DNA of 17,824 nucleotides from Vibrio tasmaniensis 1F-187 (GTDB lineage: Bacteria; Pseudomonadota; Gammaproteobacteria; Enterobacterales; Vibrionaceae), in NCBI RefSeq assembly GCF_000272405.2, contig NZ_AJZM02000168.1:1-17824 (forward strand). The letters are read 5' to 3'. Every line of letters starts with the position of its first letter. The first letter of the stretch is position 1. Positions 1-6,602 of the stretch are shown here, piece by piece. The translations under genes and the position numbers were made by a program. The notes beneath the pieces are model-generated. The model saw only the letters and a program-made list of their open reading frames with translations. It was not told the DNA's origin and made no database searches.

Positions 1-2
1 AT

Positions 3-197
3 TTAATTACGCAACAAAGCCACTATTTGTTTACATCGTGGGGTGAGACGGAAGTAGGTACAAAGAAAGCTCTGACTATCAAATATAGTGGCAAGTTAGT
101 AGAGAAGTACTCAGTAGAACTAATTGGTGAATATGTTGATAGTGCGTTGTTGCTAGGGGCTAACAGTGAATTTTATGTATGTCGTGATATAAAGTAG
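3..197 (+). CDS. C-terminal end of an unidentified protein
   Basis: Frame 3 is open from the window edge for 64 codons to a TAG stop at 195-197; the other two plus frames close within 45 bases. The residues look protein-like, with alternating hydrophobic and polar positions (for example KKALTIKYSGKLVEKYSVEL) that suggest beta-strands, and the chain ends CRDIK. I do not recognise the family. A strong hairpin terminator follows 31 bases later, which supports a real gene end. Its neighbour is a decayed phage gene, so it may belong to the same mobile remnant, but that is inference. The start lies outside the window. Confidence 0.5.
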   Translation, partial: LITQQSHYLFTSWGETEVGTKKALTIKYSGKLVEKYSVELIGEYVDSALLLGANSEFYVCRDIK

Positions 198-228
198 CCA
201 CTTAACTTTCAACATATAGCAAACGACC

Positions 229-248
229 AAGGCGCCAAGCGGCGCCTT
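229..248. terminator. Terminator between the partial gene and the phage remnant
   Basis: AAGGCGCC (229-236) pairs perfectly with GGCGCCTT (241-248) around a 4-base loop AAGC. A short T-rich tail follows on the plus strand and an A-rich side precedes it, so it could end transcription from both sides. It lies between a plus-strand stop at 197 and a minus-strand stop at 262. Confidence 0.7.
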
Positions 249-261
249 TATCTACTTTAAC

Positions 262-820
262 TCACCAACTCTTTCCCTTAACTGTCAACAATTCTGCCAA
301 CCTAGAATTCGCTGTCTCTGCAATCTTCGCATAATCCTCAATAGAAAAATAACCTGGCTCACGTAGCAGTTCCGGAAGTCTTGAACGCTCAAATACCATT
401 ACATCATTACCAACTGGAACAGTGCCGATCACGCGGCCATTTTCTAACGTCATTAAAAGCTTGGTTGAAACATTGGTTGGCGTTGGAGCTGTGAGCTCGT
501 TGGTTTCGTTGTTCCAGTATCGCCAAAGAACATCATCACATTCGTTTTGAGGTTGGAGTACTTTGTCGCGATTTCATTACGGATTCGATTAGGTTGAAGC
601 GTTTGGAGCCAGCCAAAGAGTTTTCGAAGTGGGATGCAGATAACTGGGTTGTGCTTATCAATAGAGGGGGTTGCTATAATAGCAACATCCTAATATTTTT
701 ATTGCTAGCTAGTTTTCGTGATTGATAGCTCCAATCTAATCCATACCTTCGACTATTGGCTTCATAGGTATGTGAGCTTCGTTATCGTGCTTTGCCTTAA
801 GTACATTATTGTCATTTCAT
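262..820 (-). pseudogene. Decayed phage antirepressor (P22_AR_N type)
   Basis: Translating the minus strand gives one family in four consecutive frames. From about 816 down to 742 it reads AHIPMKPIVEGM; from 742 to about 677 it reads GLDWSYQSRKLASNK; from about 680 to 561 it reads ICIPLRKLFGWLQTLQP and NRIRNEIATK; from 573 to the TGA at 262-264 it reads NECDDVLWRYWNN, then STKLLMTLENG and ELLREPGYF. In order these match the conserved blocks of the phage antirepressor N-terminal domain (P22_AR_N, as I remember it) and the usual C-terminal tail. Each join needs one extra base, so three small deletions are the simplest explanation. The original protein would have been about 185 residues. A 63-codon frame beginning with ATG at 453 survives, but it is only the tail. 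An intact prophage is not seen around it. The exact 5' end is uncertain. Confidence 0.82.
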
Positions 821-836
821 GTTAATTCGTTACAAT
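809..836 (+). promoter_or_regulatory. Likely sigma-70 promoter for thrS
   Basis: TTGTCA (809-814), 16 bases, then TACAAT (831-836): five of six matches in each box. Transcription would begin near 843, giving a leader of about 150 bases before the thrS ATG at 992. That is close to the leader length known for E. coli thrS, which supports the choice. It overlaps the 5' end of the decayed phage gene on the other strand. Confidence 0.55.
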
Positions 837-853
837 ACCTTTGGAATAAATGA

Positions 854-904
854 GGGTGCATCTGTATTTGTACCTGAATTTGTACCAAATCTTACATATA
901 TCCC
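854..904 (+). promoter_or_regulatory. Possible upstream arm of the thrS operator
   Basis: A long imperfect stem can be drawn: GGG 854-856 with CCC 902-904, AT 860-861 with AT 898-899, and TGTA 863-866 with TACA 893-896. Inside is a direct repeat, ATTTGTACC at 866-874 and 878-886. Its distance from the ATG (about -138 to -88) is near where E. coli thrS has the second ThrRS-binding arm (domain 4, acceptor-like). The pairing is interrupted and was judged by eye, so confidence is low. Confidence 0.3.
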
Positions 905-952
905 CATCAAGTTATCTAACTTTTTGAATTAAATATATTAAATAATTTTCAT

Positions 953-973
953 GTGTTGCTTGGTGTGCAACAC
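953..973 (+). promoter_or_regulatory. tRNA-Thr anticodon-arm mimic in the thrS operator
   Basis: GTGTTGC (953-959) pairs perfectly with GCAACAC (967-973) around a 7-base loop TTGGTGT (960-966). Numbered as an anticodon loop (32-38), positions 34-36 are GGU, the anticodon of tRNA-Thr for ACC and ACU, with U at 33 as in every tRNA. It sits 18 bases before the thrS ATG and just before the ribosome-binding site AAGGA (981-985). In E. coli, ThrRS represses its own mRNA by binding such an arm, whose loop there carries CGU. Seen: stem, loop, anticodon and position. Inferred: that ThrRS binds it here. Confidence 0.75.
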
Positions 974-991
974 CACTGTAAAGGACAAATA

Positions 992-2920
992 ATGCCAATT
1001 ATTACTCTTCCTGACGGTAGTCAGCGTCAATTTGACAACCCTGTATCAACTCTAGATGTTGCCCTATCAATCGGTCCTGGTCTTGCGAAAGCAACCATTG
1101 CTGGTCGTGTAGATGGCGAGCGTGTTGATGCTTGTGATCTTATCGAAAACGATGCAAGCCTAGAAATCATCACAGCTAAAGATGAAGTTGATGGCCTTGA
1201 GATCGTTCGTCACTCTTGTGCTCACCTTTTAGGTCACGCGATTAAGCAGCTTTTTCCAGAAGCGAAAATGGCGATCGGTCCTACTATTGATAACGGTTTC
1301 TACTACGATATCGACCTTGAGCACTCTCTAACGCAAGAAGATCTAGAAAAGATTGAAAAGCGTATGAAAGAGCTAGCGAAGACCAAGTATCAGGTTGTTA
1401 AGAAGAAAGTTAGCTGGCAGGAAGCGCGTGACGCATTCGAAGCTCGCGGCGAGACTTACAAAATCGAAATCTTGGATGAGAACGTTTCTAAAGACGATCG
1501 TCCAGGCCTGTACCATCATGAAGAATACATCGATATGTGTCGTGGTCCCCACGTTCCACATATGGGCTTCTGCCAACACTTCACACTACTTAACGTAGCA
1601 GGTGCTTACTGGCGTGGTAACAGTGACAACAAGATGCTTCAACGTATCTACGGCACTGCATTCCATGACAAGAAAGCGCTTAAGGCTCACCTAGTGCGCC
1701 TAGAAGAAGCGGCTAAGCGTGATCACCGTAAAATCGGTAAGCACTTAGATCTATTCCACATGCAGCAAGAAGCACCAGGCATGGTGTTCTGGCATCACAA
1801 CGGTTGGACTATCTTCCGTGAGCTAGAAGTATTTATTCGTCAGAAGCTGACTGAGTACGATTACCAGGAAGTAAAAGGCCCATTAATGATGGACCGTGTT
1901 CTTTGGGAACGTTCTGGTCACTGGGATAAGTACGCTGAAGCGATGTTCACGACTTCTTCAGAGAACCGTGAATACGCGATCAAGCCAATGAACTGTCCTG
2001 GTCACGTTCAAATCTTTAATCAAGGTTTGAAATCTTACCGTGATCTACCGCTACGTATGGCTGAGTTTGGCTCATGTCACCGTAACGAGCCGTCTGGCGC
2101 ACTTCACGGCATTATGCGTGTTCGTGGCTTCACTCAAGATGATGCTCACGTATTCTGTACTGAAGACCAAGTTCAACAAGAAGTTAAAGCTTGTATTGAA
2201 ATGGTTTACGATACTTACACAACTTTCGGTTTCGAAAACATCGTTGTTAAGCTATCTACTCGTCCAGAACAGCGTGTAGGTTCAGACGAAATGTGGGACC
2301 GTGCAGAGGCCGATCTTAAGCAAGCGCTTGAGGCGATGGAGATTGCATACGAGATTCAAGAAGGCGAGGGCGCGTTCTACGGACCTAAGATTGAATTTAC
2401 TTTGCATGATTGTTTGGACCGTGCATGGCAATGTGGTACAGTGCAGCTCGATTTTGCATTACCAGAACGTTTAGGTGCAACTTACGTAGGTGAAGATAAC
2501 GAGCGTCACACGCCAGTTATGATTCACCGCGCGATTTTAGGTTCACTAGAACGCTTCATCGGTATTCTTATTGAAGAATACGCTGGCTTCTTCCCAACGT
2601 GGTTGGCGCCAGAACAAGCAATTGTTATGGGCATTACAGACAAACAGTCTGAATATGTACAAGAAATTGCGAAAAAACTGCAAAAAAGTGGATTTAGAGT
2701 CAAAGCAGACTTGAGAAATGAGAAGATTGGCTTTAAAATCCGCGAACATACTTTGAAACGTGTACCGTTCATGCTTGTGTGTGGTGACCAAGAAATGGAA
2801 GCCGGCGAAATTGCAGTACGTACACGTAAAGGTAAGGACCTTGGCAAATTTAAAGTGGATGACTTTATTTCATACATCCAAGCCGAGGTTTCAAGCCGTA
2901 AGCTCAATCTGGAGGAATAG
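992..2920 (+). CDS. thrS: Threonyl-tRNA synthetase
   Basis: Cytoplasmic class II synthetase that charges tRNA-Thr with threonine and removes mischarged serine. It has 642 residues, the same as E. coli ThrS, and is collinear with it. The order is an N-terminal TGS domain (about 1-62), an editing domain with HSCAH (His74, His78) and CRGPH, then the catalytic core and a C-terminal anticodon-binding domain (about 535-642) containing [18 protein letters not shown]. The zinc ligands are Cys335 in NCPGH, His386 in DDAHVF and His512 in MIHR. The start is ATG 992, with AAGGA at 981-985 and the protein beginning [11 protein letters not shown]; an in-frame GTG at 953 is rejected because it lies inside the operator stem. 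The infC start follows two bases after the stop. Control is expected at translation through the leader arm. Confidence 0.97.
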   Translation: MPIITLPDGSQRQFDNPVSTLDVALSIGPGLAKATIAGRVDGERVDACDLIENDASLEIITAKDEVDGLEIVRHSCAHLLGHAIKQLFPEAKMAIGPTIDNGFYYDIDLEHSLTQEDLEKIEKRMKELAKTKYQVVKKKVSWQEARDAFEARGETYKIEILDENVSKDDRPGLYHHEEYIDMCRGPHVPHMGFCQHFTLLNVAGAYWRGNSDNKMLQRIYGTAFHDKKALKAHLVRLEEAAKRDHRKIGKHLDLFHMQQEAPGMVFWHHNGWTIFRELEVFIRQKLTEYDYQEVKGPLMMDRVLWERSGHWDKYAEAMFTTSSENREYAIKPMNCPGHVQIFNQGLKSYRDLPLRMAEFGSCHRNEPSGALHGIMRVRGFTQDDAHVFCTEDQVQQEVKACIEMVYDTYTTFGFENIVVKLSTRPEQRVGSDEMWDRAEADLKQALEAMEIAYEIQEGEGAFYGPKIEFTLHDCLDRAWQCGTVQLDFALPERLGATYVGEDNERHTPVMIHRAILGSLERFIGILIEEYAGFFPTWLAPEQAIVMGITDKQSEYVQEIAKKLQKSGFRVKADLRNEKIGFKIREHTLKRVPFMLVCGDQEMEAGEIAVRTRKGKDLGKFKVDDFISYIQAEVSSRKLNLEE

Positions 2921-2922
2921 CT

Positions 2923-3474
2923 ATTAAAGGCGGAAGACGTGGCCAACAACCGGCCAAACAAAACCAGCACCGTTTAAACGGTGACATTCGTGGCGTTCGT
3001 GAAGTGCGTCTAACTGGCGCAGACGGCGAAGCTGTTGGTGTAGTAACAATCGCTGAAGCGATGGAAGCTGCAAATGAAGCTGGTATGGATCTTGTAGAGA
3101 TCAGCCCTAACGCCGAGCCGCCAGTTTGTCGTGTGATGGACTACGGTAAGTTCCTCTTCGAGAAGAGCAAAGCTGCGAAAGAGCAGAAGAAAAAGCAAAA
3201 GCAGGTTCAGATCAAGGAAATTAAATTCCGACCTGGAACTGATATTGGAGACTATCAGGTAAAACTACGCAACCTGACTGGTTTCCTTGAAGACGGCAAC
3301 AAAGTGAAGGTAACAATTCGCTTCCGTGGCCGCGAAATGGCTCACCAAGAAATCGGTGTTGACGTTCTTAATCGTTTGAAAGTAGATACTGAAGAATTTG
3401 CAGTTGTCGAATCTTTCCCAACGAGAATTGAAGGTCGCCAGATGATCATGGTGTTGGCCCCTAAAAAGAAGTAA
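2923..3474 (+). CDS. infC: Translation initiation factor IF-3, ATT start
   Basis: IF3 binds the 30S subunit, keeps it apart from 50S and checks the start codon and initiator tRNA. The frame from ATT 2923 encodes 183 residues beginning (M)[20 protein letters not shown], matching the N-terminus of E. coli IF3 (180 residues), so an ATG- or GTG-only start (such as GTG 3004) would cut off real protein. GGAGG at 2911-2915 lies 7 bases before the ATT, inside the last codons of thrS. The N-domain holds [11 protein letters not shown] (about 60-70), the linker is lysine-rich (about 81-98), and the C-domain holds [11 protein letters not shown] and ends MVLAPKKK. In E. coli the AUU start lets IF3 repress its own translation; the same codon here suggests the same loop. 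It is in one operon with thrS. Confidence 0.96.
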   Translation: MKGGRRGQQPAKQNQHRLNGDIRGVREVRLTGADGEAVGVVTIAEAMEAANEAGMDLVEISPNAEPPVCRVMDYGKFLFEKSKAAKEQKKKQKQVQIKEIKFRPGTDIGDYQVKLRNLTGFLEDGNKVKVTIRFRGREMAHQEIGVDVLNRLKVDTEEFAVVESFPTRIEGRQMIMVLAPKKK

Positions 3475-3495
3475 TTAACGGCTTTGCAAGTAATT

Positions 3496-3528
3496 AAACC
3501 CTGCAGCCTCAGGTTGCGGGGTTTTATT
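3496..3528 (+). terminator. Hairpin terminator or attenuator between infC and rpmI
   Basis: AAACCC-T-GCA (3496-3505) pairs with TGC-G-GGGTTT (3515-3524), including one G-T wobble, and TTTTATT follows at 3522-3528. This is a canonical intrinsic terminator shape. I see no strong new promoter between it and rpmI at 3579, so partial read-through or control of the ribosomal protein genes is likely. Confidence 0.65.
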
Positions 3529-3578
3529 CGCCCTAATTACTATGTTATTAACAACTCAACAATGCGGAGTTATTCATC

Positions 3579-3773
3579 ATGCCTAAGATGAAAACCAACA
3601 AAGGTGCTGCTAAGCGTTTCCAGAAAACTGCTGGTGGTATTAAGTTTAAGCACGCTGGTAAACGTCACATCCTGACTAAGCGTACTACTAAGAACAAGCG
3701 TCAGCTACGTCCGAACTCGATCCTTCCTAAATGTGAAGTTGCTCAAGTTCTACGTATGATGCCATACGCTTAA
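3579..3773 (+). CDS. rpmI: 50S ribosomal protein L35
   Basis: Small, very basic large-subunit protein of 64 residues, beginning [17 protein letters not shown] and ending RMMPYA. The family hallmarks PKxKTxxGAAKRF and [15 protein letters not shown] are present, and the length fits (65 in E. coli). GGAG at 3566-3569 is the ribosome-binding site, 9 bases before the ATG. rplT follows after 42 bases. In E. coli, L20 represses rpmI translation and, by coupling, its own; I did not identify the L20 pseudoknot here, so that control is inferred from the gene order alone. Confidence 0.96.
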   Translation: MPKMKTNKGAAKRFQKTAGGIKFKHAGKRHILTKRTTKNKRQLRPNSILPKCEVAQVLRMMPYA

Positions 3774-3815
3774 TTCTTTTTAGTTTATAAATTCGTTTAG
3801 TTTAGGAGAAGCATA

Positions 3816-4169
3816 ATGCCTCGCGTAAAACGTGGTGTACAAGCTCGTGCACGTCATAAGAAAGTTCTAAAACAAGCTAAAGGTTACTACGGAGCACGTT
3901 CACGTGTTTACCGCGTAGCTTTCCAAGCAGTTACCAAAGCTGGTCAATACGCTTACCGTGACCGTCGCAACAAGAAACGTCAATTCCGTCAACTTTGGAT
4001 TGCACGTATCAACGCGGCATCTCGTCAAAATGGTCTATCTTACAGCCGTTTCATCAATGGCCTTAAGAAAGCATCTATCGAGATCGACCGTAAGATTCTT
4101 GCTGACATCGCAGTATTCGACAAAGCAGCATTTGCTGTTCTAGTTGAAAAAGCGAAAGCATCTCTATAA
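3816..4169 (+). CDS. rplT: 50S ribosomal protein L20
   Basis: Primary rRNA-binding protein of the large subunit, needed early in 50S assembly, and in E. coli the repressor of the rpmI-rplT mRNA. It has 117 residues, the family length. The basic N-terminal extension [16 protein letters not shown] and the block [15 protein letters not shown] are diagnostic, followed by the [19 protein letters not shown] segment of the globular domain. AGGAG at 3804-3808 gives a strong ribosome-binding site, 7 bases before the ATG. It is the last gene of the thrS-infC-rpmI-rplT operon and is followed 25 bases later by a strong terminator. Confidence 0.97.
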   Translation: MPRVKRGVQARARHKKVLKQAKGYYGARSRVYRVAFQAVTKAGQYAYRDRRNKKRQFRQLWIARINAASRQNGLSYSRFINGLKKASIEIDRKILADIAVFDKAAFAVLVEKAKASL

Positions 4170-4194
4170 TTTAGAGTTAGCTTAAAGGTTTAAT

Positions 4195-4222
4195 AAAAGG
4201 AGAACTTCGGTTCTCCTTTTTT
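4195..4222 (+). terminator. Strong terminator ending the translation operon
   Basis: AAAAGGAGAAC (4195-4205) pairs perfectly with GTTCTCCTTTT (4210-4220) around a UUCG tetraloop (4206-4209) closed by C-G, followed by more T residues to 4222. This is an 11-bp textbook intrinsic terminator. Confidence 0.93.
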
Positions 4223-4336
4223 ATTGCCTGCTATTTGGCTTTGCCGCATTCTCTCGCATCTAATTTTTATTCGCTTGAACAAGCATTCTGGTATATAAAC
4301 ATCTACCTAACCTCTAATGTTAAGCGACCGAGATAA

Positions 4337-4654
4337 ATGACCTCACCTACTACTATGACGTTCTTTGAACGTTTTGAAGCCGATATCCTTTCAGGCAAAA
4401 AGACCATTACGATTCGTGATGAATCTGAGCGCGATTACCAGCCGGGCAGTGTTGTAGAAGTATCAACGCTAGAGCAGGGACGTGTATTCTGTAATCTTAA
4501 GATCATTAGCGTAGAACCAATCTTGTTTGATGACTTAGGTGAATTCCATGCTCAGCAAGAGAACATGACGCTAGATGTCCTCAAGGATGTGATTCAAGAT
4601 ATCTACCCAGGGATCTCTGAACTGTATGTTGTCTCTTATGAGTTGGTAGCTTAA
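4337..4654 (+). CDS. yqfB: N4-acetylcytidine amidohydrolase (ASCH domain)
   Basis: Small cytoplasmic enzyme of the ASCH fold; the E. coli member YqfB (103 residues) hydrolyses N4-acetylcytidine to cytidine and acetate. This one has 105 residues and aligns along its whole length: TFFERFEADILSGKKTITIR, then QQENMTLDVLKDVIQDIYPG. The catalytic residues of YqfB (Lys21, Thr24, Glu74) correspond to Lys22, Thr25 and Glu75, all present. The ribosome-binding site before ATG 4337 is weak (GAG at 4330-4332), and ATG at codon 7 is an alternative start. No clear promoter was found in 4223-4336. It is followed after 40 bases by an unrecognised gene on the same strand, possibly cotranscribed. Confidence 0.92.
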   Translation: MTSPTTMTFFERFEADILSGKKTITIRDESERDYQPGSVVEVSTLEQGRVFCNLKIISVEPILFDDLGEFHAQQENMTLDVLKDVIQDIYPGISELYVVSYELVA

Positions 4655-4694
4655 GCCTGATTGGATTAGATTGACTAGCTAGGGATGGCGATTA

Positions 4695-5129
4695 ATGAGT
4701 AATAACCAGCAGACACTGCTTCAGCTTTACTGTCGTGAACAGCAAGCGCAAACGTTACTGTCTAAGAATGACCTTGATAGCGAACTGAGCGAGAGTGCCG
4801 ATTATTTAAAGTGGTGCGAGAGCAAAAGAAACTTTGTTGAAGAAGATGTCTTAGGGCGGACTTGGGTAAAAAGTTGCCCAGCAGGGTACATTACCGAGGT
4901 TCACTTTCATTCTGATGGTAGTCTAACGGAATATCGTTTGTTCGATCGATTTGAAACAACAGGGCAGTGGCAACTAAAAGATGGGTTGTTACACGTCGAG
5001 ATTTTGAAGGGCGAGAATCGCTACCAGTTTACTGTTGTGGCTCGTGCTGATCTCAATATTCACTCTGCGGTGGAATATAAAAATGGTGAGCTGCATTCGT
5101 ATCTGAAATTGGTGCAGGCTGAGCGTTAA
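4695..5129 (+). CDS. Unrecognised conserved-type protein, 144 aa
   Basis: I do not recognise this family. The 144 residues contain no signal peptide and no membrane segment, so it is probably cytoplasmic. The N-terminal 35 residues are polar and probably helical (NNQQTLLQLYCREQQAQTLL). From about residue 50 the pattern changes to short alternating strands: LGRTWVKSCPAGYITEVHF, then GSLTEYRLF, TGQWQLKDGLLHVEI and YQFTVVAR, which suggests a beta-sheet or barrel fold like small lipocalin-type domains. That fold is a guess. AGGGATGG at 4680-4687 serves as a weak ribosome-binding site before ATG 4695. Codon use is like the neighbours. It ends 120 bases before a convergent gene, with a bidirectional terminator between them. 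Confidence 0.75.
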   Translation: MSNNQQTLLQLYCREQQAQTLLSKNDLDSELSESADYLKWCESKRNFVEEDVLGRTWVKSCPAGYITEVHFHSDGSLTEYRLFDRFETTGQWQLKDGLLHVEILKGENRYQFTVVARADLNIHSAVEYKNGELHSYLKLVQAER

Positions 5130-5184
5130 TCCCTTTTAGCCGACCTTGCTTGTCCATTAGAATAAGTGATATTCCAAGAATAAA

Positions 5185-5208
5185 AAAGCCAACAGTGATG
5201 TTGGCTTT
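5185..5208. terminator. Bidirectional terminator between convergent genes
   Basis: AAAGCCAAC (5185-5193) pairs perfectly with GTTGGCTTT (5200-5208) around a 6-base loop. A T-rich run follows on the plus strand (TTTGTTGTTTT) and an A-run at 5182-5187 gives T-residues on the minus strand. It serves the plus-strand gene ending at 5129 and the minus-strand gene ending at 5250. Confidence 0.85.
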
Positions 5209-5249
5209 GTTGTTTTCAATTCGACCGATTACTTCCAATCAACACGCCA

Positions 5250-6488
5250 TTAAGCTTCGAAGTTCGCCAGTTGAGTATAAAGCTCGCTGTCTTGATCTTG
5301 CTTTGCACAAACCGTCAGTAGGTCTTCAATAAAGTACTTCAATGCACGCGCTTCAATTCGACGAATGCCTTGTTGCTGCTCTTCAGTCAGATAACCGTAG
5401 ATAGTTGCTGCTCCGAAGTCACCAAAGATCATCTGACCTTGCTCGTTAACCAAAGTGTTGTGTGCGTATAGATCACCATGACAAACTTTGTTGGCATGAA
5501 GGTGTTCAAACACATCAATCATCTGCTCTGTAATACTATTGATCTTAGCAATTGAAAGCTCGAAGCCTTCGTTGAAGGTATCGCGAGTGCAGCTTTCAAG
5601 AGTAGGGGGCAAACCTAGGTTGTAGTAGTTGCTCGGGATAAGCTCCATCACCAATGCTAGGTAGTTCTCTTCATCAACTTGTGCGATAGACTTCACTAGG
5701 TTGCTATGTTGGCCTGCTTGAAGACATGCTTCAAGTTCATCATGTGGGTAACCGTCACTGGTCACTTCGCCTTTGAATACTTTAACCGCCACTTCTTGTG
5801 GGAAATCAAAGTCACCGTTTAACCAGTTAGCATGAGAAATTACACCAGACGCACCTTGGCCCAGCACTTGATTGAGTGAGTAGCATTGCGAGCTTACGGC
5901 AGGCACGCTATCTAAGCTACTTGGATGTTTGCAAAATGGGTTACCCGCAAACGCTAACCAAGCCAGTTTTGGTAGCTTGATAAGGAACTCTGGGAATTCA
6001 GTCAGTTGGTTTGCAGACAGACGAACCAGTTCAAGGTTTGATAGGTTTTCCATGCTTTCTGGCAAAACGCGAATCTTGTTGCCTGCTAATGCCAGTTTCT
6101 GTAGTCGTGGTCTTTCACCTAGCGAGCTAGGCAGAACCTCGATCTCATTGTCGGTCAGGATTAACCAACGTAGTTGAATAGGTAGAGACTGCTCGCTAAC
6201 GGTTTTAATTTGATTAGATTTGAAGCCAACCATTTCGAGCTTAGGAAGAGTACCTAGAACATCAGGAAGGTGCGTGAACAGGTTATTCGACGCGAAGATG
6301 ATACGCAGGTTAGTCAGCTGTGATAGCTCGTCTGGTAAGCTTGATAGTTGGTTTCCATAAAGGTCTAGAACCTCTAGAGAATCGGCAAGCTCTAAGATCT
6401 CTAATGGAAATTCAGTGAGCTCTGCTGACAGTTTTAAGTGCTTAATCCCTTTAAGTTGCCCTGATTTAAGTTGTTCTAGAGTATGCAA
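5250..6488 (-). CDS. Leucine-rich repeat protein kinase
   Basis: A 412-residue fusion, with no signal peptide or membrane segment. Residues 15-190 hold about seven leucine-rich repeats of 22-24 residues (such as LEVLDLYGNQLSSLPDELSQL), a protein-binding surface. Residues 203-412 are an eukaryotic-like protein kinase: glycine loop LGQGASGV (209-216), ATP-binding Lys236 in VAVK, a likely helix-C glutamate (Glu251 or Glu253), hinge LVMELIPS, catalytic loop CHGDLYAHN (Asp339, Asn344) and DFG (357-359). HGD replaces the usual HRD, and the C-lobe after DFG is short (about 53 residues), with no clear APE motif. The metal and ATP residues are complete, so activity is plausible; the substrate is unknown. 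The start is TTG 6488, set by an in-frame TAA just upstream and by TAAGG at 6496-6500 (7 bases away); no usable ATG occurs before codon 87. Confidence 0.9.
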   Translation of the reverse strand: MHTLEQLKSGQLKGIKHLKLSAELTEFPLEILELADSLEVLDLYGNQLSSLPDELSQLTNLRIIFASNNLFTHLPDVLGTLPKLEMVGFKSNQIKTVSEQSLPIQLRWLILTDNEIEVLPSSLGERPRLQKLALAGNKIRVLPESMENLSNLELVRLSANQLTEFPEFLIKLPKLAWLAFAGNPFCKHPSSLDSVPAVSSQCYSLNQVLGQGASGVISHANWLNGDFDFPQEVAVKVFKGEVTSDGYPHDELEACLQAGQHSNLVKSIAQVDEENYLALVMELIPSNYYNLGLPPTLESCTRDTFNEGFELSIAKINSITEQMIDVFEHLHANKVCHGDLYAHNTLVNEQGQMIFGDFGAATIYGYLTEEQQQGIRRIEARALKYFIEDLLTVCAKQDQDSELYTQLANFEA

Positions 6489-6547
6489 ACCTTAGCCTTA
6501 TGAATAGATGTTCGAGGCGTGTAGTTTACTTGTCTCAATCGAGAAAG

Positions 6548-6570
6548 GCGAGCACCGGAACGATGCTCGC
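6548..6570 (-). terminator. Terminator after the ABC-F gene
   Basis: GCGAGCA (minus strand, 6570-6564) pairs perfectly with TGCTCGC (6554-6548) around a 9-base loop, followed on the minus strand by CTTTCTC. The T-tract is interrupted. It lies 33 bases beyond the stop at 6603 and before the LRR kinase start, so the two genes are probably separate transcription units. Confidence 0.6.
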
Positions 6571-6602
6571 TTAACTAAGCTAAGTGAACGAATTTACGAA
6601 GG

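Noticed and set aside
953..991. Thirteen-codon N-terminal extension of thrS from GTG 953
   Set aside because: It has no ribosome-binding site, the GTG is part of the operator stem, and ThrS homologues begin at [10 protein letters not shown] (992).
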